Assembly (NCBI GenBank): GCA_002839245.1
Contig: PGXR01000176.1
Span: 1 to 5,955, forward strand
Reading direction: 5' to 3'
DNA length: 5,955 nucleotides
Source: Spirochaetae bacterium HGW-Spirochaetae-7
GTDB lineage: Bacteria; Spirochaetota; Spirochaetia; Treponematales; UBA12059
Shown: positions 1 through 5,955 of the stretch, in pieces
Layout: each line of letters starts with the position of its first letter
How positions within the stretch are numbered: position 1 is the first letter of the stretch
Notes under the pieces: generated by a model
What the model was told of the DNA's origin: nothing
Databases searched by the model: none
The model's input: only the letters and a program-made list of their open reading frames with translations
Position numbers and translations under genes: made by a program

Positions 1-219
1 TTCCTCGACCTGCGCATGCCTGAGATAGACGGCTTCGGCGTGCTCGCCGAGCTTCGGGCCCAGGACCTCGCGATGCCCATCATCGTCCTGTCGGCGGTGA
101 CGCAGCGCGAGTCGGTGGTCAAGGCATTCAAGTCCGGCGCCAAGAGCTATCTCGTCAAGCCGCTCAAGCCCGATCAAATCCTCAGGAAGACCCTGGAGAT
201 CCTCAAGGCAAATTTCTAG
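1..219 (+). CDS. Response regulator receiver domain protein, 3' end only (start lies before the window)
   Basis: The reading frame is open from base 1, so this is the last 72 codons of a longer gene. The visible part is the second half of a CheY-like receiver domain. The phosphoacceptor Asp is visible residue 3, in DLRMPEIDG. The Ser/Thr switch residue is Ser31 (IIVLSAV). The conserved Lys is Lys53 (YLVKPLKP). The protein stops directly after the last receiver helix, so it has no output domain on its C-terminal side. It is either a stand-alone receiver or a protein ending in one. As a family, such proteins accept phosphate from a histidine kinase or HPt domain and signal by protein contact. 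The hybrid kinase gene begins 9 bases after the stop, with its ribosome binding site overlapping this stop. I infer that this receiver is a partner of that kinase. The missing N-terminus prevents a finer name. Confidence 0.9.
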   Translation, partial: FLDLRMPEIDGFGVLAELRAQDLAMPIIVLSAVTQRESVVKAFKSGAKSYLVKPLKPDQILRKTLEILKANF

Positions 220-223
220 GAGG
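218..223 (+). promoter_or_regulatory. Ribosome binding site of the hybrid kinase, overlapping the upstream stop codon
   Basis: AGGAGG, a perfect Shine-Dalgarno core, lies 5 bases before the ATG at 229. Its first two bases are the last two of the TAG stop (217-219) of the receiver gene. It fixes the kinase start and suggests that translation of the two genes is coupled. Confidence 0.85.
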
Positions 224-228
224 CTGCG

Positions 229-2688
229 ATGGATCCCGATTGTCCCGACCGACCGCGCCAGGGTGCGGGCGTTTCGCTGCCCGACGCAATTTTCAGGGCG
301 GCGTTCGACCAGGCCAGCCAGCCGATGATAGTCCTCAACGAGCACGGGATTCCAGCGCTGTGGAACGCCGCGTTCGAGGAGCTGTTCACCGACATAGCCG
401 GCTTCGTGCCCGACCGCCTTGCCGTACCGCTGTTCGATTGGCTCGAGGAGCGGGAATCATTCCGCTATTCGTACTACATCAACGAGGTGTTGCTGGGCAG
501 GATGGGCTCGGCCACTGTAGAGAGCGGCGTCAGGAACGCGTCGGGCGGCCGGTTATGGCTGCGGACGACGATGTCGCCCCTTGACGTGGGCAACGAGCGT
601 TGGCTCTGGTGTTCGTTCCTCGACGTGACCGGCCAGAAGCTACGCGAGCGAAAGCTGGTGTCCGCCAAGGAGGAGGCCGAGAAGGCGACGGAGACGAAGA
701 GCCAGTTCCTGGCCAACATGAGCCACGAGATACGCACCCCCATACAGACGATCCTGGGAATGAACGAGCTCCTCGTCGAAACGAACCTCGACAAGGAGCA
801 GGCAGACTACATCCGCACGGTCAGGTTCTCGGCCGACGTGCTCCTGGGCTTGATCAATGACGTGCTCGACTTCTCGAAGATCGAGGCCGGCAAGCTCGAC
901 CTGGAGTCCGTCGACTTCGACCTGCGCTCGACGCTCAGGCAAGCCGTCGACCTGATAATCCTCGACGCGCACAAGAAAGGGCTCGAGGTGATCCTCGACA
1001 TCGACGACGTCCTGCCCGCCGTAGTCCGCGGCGACCCGGGACGGCTCAGACAGATCGTCGTCAACCTGTTCAAGAATGCGGTCAAGTTCACTCCCTCGGG
1101 TGAAATAATAGTGACCGCCTCGGTGGCGGGCCCAGGCACCGGGGCCTCGTTGCGCGTGACGGTCTCGGACTCCGGGCAGGGAATCTCCGAGGCTTTGCGC
1201 CAGAAGCTCTTCACCCCCTTCACCCAGGGTAGTTCCGGCATCACGACCCAGGGGGGTACCGGGCTGGGACTCGCCATCTCGAAATACCTTGTCGGGGCCA
1301 TGGGCGGAACGATATGGTGCAGCGCAAACGAGCCGCGCGGCTCTACCTTCGGCTTCGACCTGCCCCTGGCGGCGGGCGTTGCCCAGCCTCCCCGTACCTT
1401 GCGCGTACTGCCTGCACCGGCCCGAGCCATCGTCGTCGACGACCACCCCAAGGCGCTCGCGCACGTGCTGCGCGTCGCCGCGTCATTCGGCCTGAGCGTC
1501 GACGGCGTCTCGTCCGGCGAGCAGGCGCTCACGGCGATGAGGAAGGCCGCCCTCGAAGGCAGGCCGTACGCAGCCTGCCTCGTCGACCAGAACATGCCGG
1601 GGATGGACGGCTGGCGCCTTGGCGCGGAAGTGACGGCCGACCGGTCCATCAACGCCACCAGGCTCGTCCTCCTGGCTCCCGAGGGAGCCATAGGCCCTGA
1701 CGCCAAGATGAAGCTGCTGCAATGGTTCAACGGCTACGCCGCCAAGCCCATCAACCCGGACGAGCTGTTCGACGTGCTCCAGCGCGCCCTCGGTGACGAG
1801 GTAGACTTGGCGCCGGCGGACGAATTTTCCGAGGAGCCGGCGGTTTCGGGCCCGCGCTCGTTCGATATCGGCTCTCCCGCCCCCGGCGAAGGTGAGACGG
1901 CCGCCGGCGACCCGAGGCTGCTTGGCCTCAGGGTGCTGCTGGCCGAGGACCATGTCGTCAACCAGGAACTCTTCGCGGTGCTGCTGCGCAGGCTTGGCTG
2001 CGAGGCGGCAGTCGCCAGCGACGGGGAGGAAGCGCTCGTGCTGGGCTCGACAGGGAACTTCGACATGGTGCTGATGGATATCTTCATGCCGAAAATGAAC
2101 GGCTACGAAGCGGCCAGGGGCCTCCGCGACAGGGGTTTCACGAAACCTATCATCGCCGTGACCGCGAGCGCGCTCAAGGGCGAACGCGACAAATGCATAC
2201 AAGTCGGCATGAACGACGTGCTCGTCAAGCCGTTCAAGAAGAAGGACCTTGCTGAAAAGCTGGGCTTCTGGGCGGACAAGGTTTCCGAGGCCGAAACGCC
2301 GGTGATAGCCACGGCCCCCGAAACGGGCAAGGGTACCGCCGGGGGAGGTGGGATCCTCGATTTCGACGTGCTGCTCGATACTTTCCTCGGACGCCGCGAC
2401 AAGGTTCTCGAGCTGTTAGGCCGGTTCTCGGCCAAGACGCGCTCGCAACTCGCCGACATGGAAGCGGCCGCGGCAGCCGGCGACGCTCGGACGCTGCGCG
2501 AGGTGGCTCACTCGATCAAGGGCGCGGCGTGGAGCCTTTCGGCCAAAAGCCTCGGCGACGCGGCGATGGGAATCGAGAGCGCCGCCGCTGACGGGGATGC
2601 CGCCTCGGCTTCGGCTCTCCTGCCCGGGCTTGCCTCCCGCTTTGCCGAATTCGAGTCGAGGGCCCAGTATTACATAGAGAGCGAATGA
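229..2688 (+). CDS. Cytoplasmic hybrid sensor histidine kinase, PAS-HisKA-HATPase-REC-REC-HPt
   Basis: This 819-residue multistep phosphorelay kinase has no signal peptide or membrane segment, so it probably senses a cytoplasmic signal. Domains in order: a PAS-like fold at about 23-140; a HisKA dimerisation helix with phosphoacceptor His166 (MSHEIRTP); and an HATPase_c domain with N-box Asn279 and Asn283, G1 box at 314-318 (DSGQG), F-box near 328-331 and G2 box at 342-347 (GGTGLG). REC1 spans about 398-521, with acidic pair Asp404/Asp405, phosphoacceptor Asp453 and Lys506. REC2 spans about 567-680, with Glu573/Asp574, Asp617, Thr645 and Lys667. A C-terminal HPt domain spans about 708-810, with His761 in AHSIKGAA. 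Ala/Gly/Pro-rich linkers separate the last domains. By family knowledge phosphate moves from His166 to a receiver Asp, to His761, then to an external receiver, plausibly the one encoded just upstream. REC1 has Ala483 where a Ser/Thr is usual, so it may signal poorly. The ligand is unknown. Confidence 0.95.
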   Translation: MDPDCPDRPRQGAGVSLPDAIFRAAFDQASQPMIVLNEHGIPALWNAAFEELFTDIAGFVPDRLAVPLFDWLEERESFRYSYYINEVLLGRMGSATVESGVRNASGGRLWLRTTMSPLDVGNERWLWCSFLDVTGQKLRERKLVSAKEEAEKATETKSQFLANMSHEIRTPIQTILGMNELLVETNLDKEQADYIRTVRFSADVLLGLINDVLDFSKIEAGKLDLESVDFDLRSTLRQAVDLIILDAHKKGLEVILDIDDVLPAVVRGDPGRLRQIVVNLFKNAVKFTPSGEIIVTASVAGPGTGASLRVTVSDSGQGISEALRQKLFTPFTQGSSGITTQGGTGLGLAISKYLVGAMGGTIWCSANEPRGSTFGFDLPLAAGVAQPPRTLRVLPAPARAIVVDDHPKALAHVLRVAASFGLSVDGVSSGEQALTAMRKAALEGRPYAACLVDQNMPGMDGWRLGAEVTADRSINATRLVLLAPEGAIGPDAKMKLLQWFNGYAAKPINPDELFDVLQRALGDEVDLAPADEFSEEPAVSGPRSFDIGSPAPGEGETAAGDPRLLGLRVLLAEDHVVNQELFAVLLRRLGCEAAVASDGEEALVLGSTGNFDMVLMDIFMPKMNGYEAARGLRDRGFTKPIIAVTASALKGERDKCIQVGMNDVLVKPFKKKDLAEKLGFWADKVSEAETPVIATAPETGKGTAGGGGILDFDVLLDTFLGRRDKVLELLGRFSAKTRSQLADMEAAAAAGDARTLREVAHSIKGAAWSLSAKSLGDAAMGIESAAADGDAASASALLPGLASRFAEFESRAQYYIESE

Positions 2689-3263
2689 TGGCGGATGGAC
2701 CGCCGGCACGCGGCCACCTGGTATGCGGCATCGACGAGGCGGGCAGGGGCCCGCTCGCGGGGCCCGTGGCGGCCGCGGCCGTCATCCTGCCGGATGACTT
2801 TCCCGTGGGCATGCTCGGAGACTCGAAAGCGCTGTCTCCCGGAGCCCGGGTCGCTGCCTACCGGGAAATCGTGGCGCGCGCTTCGTGGGCCAACGAGTGG
2901 GCCTGGCCGTCGGAGATCGACCGGCTGAACATCCTGGGCGCTACCATGCTGGCGATGCGGAGAGCCTTCATCCGGCTAGGCATCCAGCCGGACCTCGTCA
3001 TAGTCGACGGCACGAGGACGCCGGACATCTCCTGCGCCAGCGTGGCCATGGTCAAGGCCGATTCAAGGATTCCCGCGGTGATGGCCGCCTCGATCATCGC
3101 CAAGGTGTCGCGGGACAGGATGATGGAGCGCTACGACTGGCTGTATCCCGACTATGGCTATGGCAGGCACAAGGGTTATCCAACCGCCGCGCACAGGGCG
3201 GCGTGCCGGCTCCTGGGGCCGTCTCCTATCCAGAGGATGAGTTTCAATTATATGAAGGAATAA
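2685..3263 (+). CDS. rnhB: Ribonuclease HII
   Basis: The 192-residue cytoplasmic endonuclease cuts the RNA strand of RNA-DNA hybrids and starts removal of single ribonucleotides misincorporated in DNA. The family signature GIDEAGRGPLAGPV (15-28) supplies metal ligands Asp17 and Glu18. The other two catalytic acids are Asp108 (IVDGTRTP) and Asp126 (VKADSRIP). DSKALS (46-51), the IDRLNILGAT segment (78-87), AASIIAKVSRDR (134-145) and YGYGRHKGYPTAAH (157-170) are also typical. The length is near the short end for RNase HII and nothing seems missing. The ATG at 2685 overlaps the kinase TGA as ATGA, which indicates translational coupling. A second ATG follows at 2688 and could equally be the start, since the Shine-Dalgarno match (AGAGAG, 2676-2681) is weak. 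No functional link to the kinase is known to me. Sharing a transcript may just be a housekeeping gene downstream of a signalling pair. Confidence 0.96.
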   Translation: MMADGPPARGHLVCGIDEAGRGPLAGPVAAAAVILPDDFPVGMLGDSKALSPGARVAAYREIVARASWANEWAWPSEIDRLNILGATMLAMRRAFIRLGIQPDLVIVDGTRTPDISCASVAMVKADSRIPAVMAASIIAKVSRDRMMERYDWLYPDYGYGRHKGYPTAAHRAACRLLGPSPIQRMSFNYMKE

Positions 3264-3274
3264 GGCGACGCCGG

Positions 3275-3907
3275 TTACTCGTCCCGCTTGGGCGGTACTT
3301 TCTTGACGGTCAGGCGCTTCGACGCAGGCTTTGCCCTGGGCGACGGGGCCGGCGTGGCTGCCTGTATCTTCTGCTTGGACTTGACCCGCAGTACGCGTCC
3401 CTTGCCAGCCGGCCTGGGCGCGTCGTCGCGGCTCGAGCGGCCGGTCGCCTTGTCGACGTCGCGCCGGACCGAGCCGTGGCGTTCGCCGTCGTGCCGGTCG
3501 CCGCGGCGGTCGGGAGTCCCGGCCCGCGATGGACCCGGTTCCCGGCGCTGCGGCTTGCCGGTTTCGATGAAATGGCGGGGGCGCTCGTCTTCGCCGAGCC
3601 GGTGTTCGGTTTCGCGGCCGTCGTCGCGCGGCGCCATCGCGTCGCGTCTGGTCCGGGGCGGCTTGGTCCGTTCGGAGGGGGCGGCCTTCGCCATGGCTTC
3701 GAGTGACTTCTGGAAAGCCTTGATGAACTCGTCGGCGTTGTCCTGGAAAATGACGATCGAACGACGGTCGAAGTCGCCCGTCTCGGTAGGCTTGCTCTCG
3801 ACTATGTCGAGGAACAGGTCGCCCATGCGGTTTTCCTTGACGTTGAAGAAATAGGTCCTGCCGTCACACGCTATGCGCGTTGAAAAAAGCTCGCCGCGTA
3901 CGCCCAT
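3275..3907 (-). CDS. PUR-alpha-like (DUF3276-type) nucleic-acid-binding protein with a long charged tail
   Basis: This is a 210-residue protein. Residues 1-75 match the bacterial PUR-domain family as I recall it: GELFSTRIACDGRTYFFNVK, then NRMGDLFLDIVESK and DRRSIVIFQDNADEFIKAF. Proteins of this family, such as Borrelia BpuR, bind single-stranded nucleic acids and can regulate expression of other genes; they usually end soon after the PUR repeat. Here about 135 more residues follow. Residues 76-165 form a mixed-charge, low-complexity stretch rich in Arg, Asp, Glu, Gly and Pro with no hydrophobic core. Residues 166-210 are basic and Lys/Pro/Ala-rich, with two similar patches (RVLRVKSK at 171-178 and RLTVKKVPPK at 198-207). 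The tail is probably disordered and may add RNA or DNA affinity. Codon third positions stay GC-rich through it, so it is real coding rather than a frameshift product. A good ribosome site precedes the start. The gene converges on rnhB, its stop 11 bases from that gene's stop. Confidence 0.88.
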   Translation of the reverse strand: MGVRGELFSTRIACDGRTYFFNVKENRMGDLFLDIVESKPTETGDFDRRSIVIFQDNADEFIKAFQKSLEAMAKAAPSERTKPPRTRRDAMAPRDDGRETEHRLGEDERPRHFIETGKPQRREPGPSRAGTPDRRGDRHDGERHGSVRRDVDKATGRSSRDDAPRPAGKGRVLRVKSKQKIQAATPAPSPRAKPASKRLTVKKVPPKRDE

Positions 3908-3912
3908 CGAGT

Positions 3913-3920
3913 CCCCTCCC
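3913..3920 (-). promoter_or_regulatory. Ribosome binding site of the PUR-domain gene
   Basis: On the minus strand the sequence reads GGGAGGGG and contains GGAGG (3919 to 3915), 7 bases before the ATG at 3907. This is a strong Shine-Dalgarno match and supports that start. Confidence 0.75.
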
Positions 3921-3937
3921 TGATAATTTCCCCGCGG

Positions 3938-3966
3938 ATACTAACGCTTTTTGCGTTTTTATACAA
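3938..3966 (-). promoter_or_regulatory. Possible sigma-70-type promoter for the PUR-domain gene
   Basis: On the minus strand, TTGTAT (3966-3961, three of six matches to the -35 consensus) is followed after exactly 17 bases by TAGTAT (3943-3938, four of six matches to the -10 consensus). Transcription would start near 3931, leaving a leader of about 24 bases that contains the ribosome site. The -35 box lies in the last codons of the phosphohexomutase gene. The gap is much AT-richer than the flanking genes, which fits a promoter, but the matches are imperfect and the PUR gene could instead be read only from the upstream gene. Confidence 0.35.
3943..3957. repeat. Short inverted repeat, AACGC-TTTTT-GCGTT
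   Basis: A perfect 5-bp inverted repeat with a 5-base spacer lies in the gap between the PUR and phosphohexomutase genes. It sits almost wholly inside the spacer of the putative promoter. It could be a small operator, or a weak hairpin after the phosphohexomutase stop. As a terminator it is poor: the stem is short and the minus-strand transcript has no U-tract after it. Only the plus-strand reading has T residues following. Confidence 0.4.
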
Positions 3967-5896
3967 GAGAGTCCGCTTCACGTACCATCTTCGCATGGCG
4001 ATCGAGAAGCATGGCCTCAAGCTGACTGTCGCCGCCGCGGACGTCGACCATGACGCGGAAGACCGGTTCGGTTCCCGAGCCGCGCATCCACAGGAAGCCA
4101 GCCGGCTCGCCGGCGACGTCGGACAGCAGGAGTTTGAGGCCGCCCGAACCAGAAGCGCCGAACGGCCCGGAAAGCTCGCCCTCTTCCTGGCCGGAACTGG
4201 CCAGGGCTTTCCACGAAAGCGCGCCGCAACTCGGCTCGAGGTCTTCCGCGATCGCAGGCCATGACTTCCTGAAGATGGCTTCGTAGGCGTTCTTGAGGGC
4301 GACATGGTCGCGCGTCCGCACCCTGAGGGCCGCTCTGTCCTCGAAGACGCTGGTCGTGGAGAAGGCCGGCAGGCTGGCGAGCACGTCGGCCAGGCCGAAC
4401 CCGTCGTGGTATGTCGAGCCCCGGCCCGTACGTTCGAGCCACAGGCGGAACGGGCCGGGTGCGTCGCCTGAGTCGCGCAGGTACAGGAGCTTGAGCAAGG
4501 CCGATACGGTGTTCAGCGGGTCCCGGACCGACGCGGGGTGGGTGATGACGCCGCCGTTTGAGCCTTCGCCGAGTATGCGGACTTCCCAGCCATCGTCCCT
4601 GAGCGACCGCGCCAGTCCGACGACGTTGGCTTCGCCCGTCTCCGCCCGGAATACCCGGGCGCCCAGCGCGCCGGCTATCGCCTCGATGCGCCCGCTGGTC
4701 GCGTCGTTGCAGGCCACCGCCGTCCTTGCGGCGACGCGGCCGGCTCCTGACGATCGGCAGGCAAGGACCGAAAGCTCGGCCAGCACGGCAAGAGCGAAGG
4801 TTTCCTGGGCCTCGAGGGCTTTGGCCTCGCGGTCTTTGTCGTTCCAGTACACGATGTTGCCCCGGTCGCCGTCGCAATCGGGGACGTACCCGAGAACGTA
4901 CGACGGGTCGGTGGCGTGTGCCTTTGCGAGCGCCTGCCTGCATGGCTCGAGCGATTCGCCTTCGGGCACTATCCTGTGGGCGAAGTGCCGCGGCTCGGCG
5001 TTCAGCCGAAGTACCGAAACGCCGAGGCCCGACAGGAAGTCGCCGTCTATCGACAGCGACCTTGCGGAGCCGTTCATCTCGGCGACTATGCCAGCGCCCC
5101 TTGCCTTGACGGCCGCGGCCAGCGCGTCGAGCTCGCGTTCCTGGGCGGCGAGGTCCGGGGATGCGCCGGCGACTTCGCGCGCGAAAAGCGTGTATCCGGA
5201 GATGGCCCTGCGCTTCGCGGCTCCGCACGCCGAAAAGAGGGCGGATACCCTTGAAGGGTCTACCGAGGATACAAGCTCTGCCATCGCCTCGATGTCGCGC
5301 CGGGTGCAGGCGCCGTCCCGCAGCGCCGCCATCAGTTTCCTGGCGTCCGTCCCCGGGAGTACGCCTCCGTCGGCAAGGCCGAACTTGACGCCGTTGTGGC
5401 CCGGCGGGTTGTGGCTCGCCGAGATGTAGCAGAATGCGTCGAGATGGTCGGGGTGGTCAACCTCGAGGGCGGCGGAGCGCCGGGTCCAGGCCATGATCTC
5501 AGGTGCCGCGCAGATGAAGGCGTAGCGCACCGAAAGCCCGCGGGCCAGGAAGACACGCGCCATCGCGTCGGCGATCGCGGGGCCGGTCGGCCTTGTGTCG
5601 ATGCCCAGCGCCACCATGGGCGCTGGCCGCGGGGCCGTTTCCGGCCCGGACCCGACCGTGCCGGCGAGCAGGAAATCCGCGAATGCGATGGCCATCCTGG
5701 CCGCCGCATAGGCCTTGGCTGGCGTGATGTCCTCGGCCAGGTCGTCGTCGGACGAGCCAAACACGCCCCGCCACCCCGAGGCTGACAGTATCAGCGAATC
5801 GAAGAACGAACGGGCTGCCCCGGGAGTCGGCGTTGTGGAAAGCGGCACATGATAGGGGTCGCCGATGGCGAAGCCCGTGGCGGGATGGATCATCAT
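3959..5896 (-). CDS. Phosphoglucomutase/phosphomannomutase (alpha-D-phosphohexomutase family)
   Basis: This 645-residue cytoplasmic enzyme is predicted to move phosphate between C1 and C6 of glucose or mannose, linking glycolysis to polysaccharide and sugar-nucleotide synthesis. All four family loops are present. SASGWRGVFG (38-47) is the N-terminal sugar/phosphate region. Ser161 in YISASHNPPG is the phosphoserine. DCDGDRG (340-346) is the Mg loop with Asp340, Asp342 and Asp344. GEGSNGG (443-449) is the sugar-specificity loop, and RGSGTEP (605-611) is the phosphate-binding loop. The protein is longer than common members (about 450-580), mainly between the Mg loop and the C-terminal phosphate loop. 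Substrate choice between glucose and mannose cannot be read with confidence. Start: ATG at 5896 or the adjacent ATG at 5893; TAAGG (5906-5902) is a modest ribosome site 5 or 8 bases before them. An upstream gene ends 7 bases before the start, so the two are probably co-transcribed. Confidence 0.93.
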   Translation of the reverse strand: MMIHPATGFAIGDPYHVPLSTTPTPGAARSFFDSLILSASGWRGVFGSSDDDLAEDITPAKAYAAARMAIAFADFLLAGTVGSGPETAPRPAPMVALGIDTRPTGPAIADAMARVFLARGLSVRYAFICAAPEIMAWTRRSAALEVDHPDHLDAFCYISASHNPPGHNGVKFGLADGGVLPGTDARKLMAALRDGACTRRDIEAMAELVSSVDPSRVSALFSACGAAKRRAISGYTLFAREVAGASPDLAAQERELDALAAAVKARGAGIVAEMNGSARSLSIDGDFLSGLGVSVLRLNAEPRHFAHRIVPEGESLEPCRQALAKAHATDPSYVLGYVPDCDGDRGNIVYWNDKDREAKALEAQETFALAVLAELSVLACRSSGAGRVAARTAVACNDATSGRIEAIAGALGARVFRAETGEANVVGLARSLRDDGWEVRILGEGSNGGVITHPASVRDPLNTVSALLKLLYLRDSGDAPGPFRLWLERTGRGSTYHDGFGLADVLASLPAFSTTSVFEDRAALRVRTRDHVALKNAYEAIFRKSWPAIAEDLEPSCGALSWKALASSGQEEGELSGPFGASGSGGLKLLLSDVAGEPAGFLWMRGSGTEPVFRVMVDVRGGDSQLEAMLLDRHAKMVREADSLV

Positions 5897-5903
5897 GCGG
5901 GCC

Positions 5904-5955
5904 TTATTTCGGCAAGTCGATGGCGGGGAAGGTGAGCGCGGACTCGGCGGCCAGG
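5904..5955 (-). CDS. 3' end of an unidentified gene (start lies beyond the window)
   Basis: On the minus strand one frame reads LAAESALTFPAIDLPK and then TAA at 5906-5904. Fifteen of its sixteen codons end in G or C, as in the neighbouring genes, while the frame offset by one base does not show this bias. The stop lies 7 bases before the phosphohexomutase ATG, and its TAA forms part of that gene's ribosome site, a usual operon arrangement. Sixteen residues are too few to name a family. Confidence 0.55.
   Translation of the reverse strand, partial: LAAESALTFPAIDLPK

Noticed and set aside
640..1730. Two long minus-strand frames opposite the kinase
   Set aside because: They are antisense to unmistakable HisKA, HATPase and receiver motifs. 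Their own products show no domain.
3264..3272. GGCGACGCC, a small palindrome between the convergent stops, as a terminator
   Set aside because: It allows only a 3-bp stem with a 3-base loop and no T-tract follows on either strand.
2885..3706. Plus-strand open frame running from within rnhB into the PUR gene region
   Set aside because: It overlaps rnhB out of frame and then lies antisense to the PUR gene. It has no motif and no ribosome site.
3288..3854. Plus-strand open frame antisense to the PUR-domain gene
   Set aside because: The minus-strand reading gives a recognisable PUR domain and a strong ribosome site; the plus reading gives low-complexity sequence.
3943..3960. Inverted repeat plus T-run as an intrinsic terminator of the phosphohexomutase gene
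   Set aside because: The T-run follows the stem only on the plus strand. The minus-strand transcript would end the stem with AGTATCC, so it does not fit that gene.
4017..5228. Minus-strand open frame (403 codons) inside the phosphohexomutase gene in another frame
   Set aside because: The product is Arg/Pro/Gly-rich and without motifs, and it is fully nested in a real gene on the same strand.
4293..5429. Long plus-strand open frame (378 codons) opposite the phosphohexomutase gene
   Set aside because: It is antisense to a gene with all family motifs. Its translation is Ser/Ala/Arg/Pro-rich with no recognisable domain, as expected for the shadow of a GC-rich gene.

Overview
The window is GC-rich (about two thirds G+C by eye) and almost entirely coding. 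It carries four complete genes plus the edges of two more. The best clue to the host is the minus-strand PUR-alpha-like (DUF3276-type) gene. Its N-terminus resembles the PUR-domain nucleic-acid-binding proteins of spirochaetes (BpuR of Borrelia is the known example), and the family also occurs in Bacteroidota. The hybrid kinase and the long phosphohexomutase would also fit a spirochaete. My inference is a GC-rich member of Spirochaetota, unproven from one window. Despite the high GC, ATA (Ile) and AGG (Arg) codons are frequent, which argues against a typical GC-rich proteobacterium or actinobacterium.

Left part, plus strand (1-3263): the C-terminal end of a receiver (REC) protein is followed, with a Shine-Dalgarno sequence overlapping its stop codon, by an 819-residue cytoplasmic hybrid histidine kinase (PAS-HisKA-HATPase-REC-REC-HPt). 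The kinase overlaps by 4 bases (ATGA) with rnhB, which encodes ribonuclease HII. These three genes look like one translationally coupled unit. The kinase holds every station of a His-Asp-His phosphorelay, and the neighbouring receiver is a plausible final acceptor.

Right part, minus strand (3275-5955): read right to left, the end of an unidentified upstream gene (only 16 codons visible), a 645-residue phosphoglucomutase/phosphomannomutase-type enzyme with all four active-site loops, and then a 210-residue PUR-domain protein with a long charged tail. A 51-bp AT-richer gap between the last two holds a possible promoter and a small inverted repeat. The two gene groups converge with an 11-bp gap between the rnhB stop and the PUR-gene stop, and I see no strong terminator there.

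I see no mobile element, CRISPR array, RNA gene or clearly novel system. The points most worth a second look are the PUR protein's charged tail, the first receiver domain of the kinase lacking the Ser/Thr switch residue, the coupling of rnhB to a signalling kinase, and the palindrome inside the putative promoter spacer.
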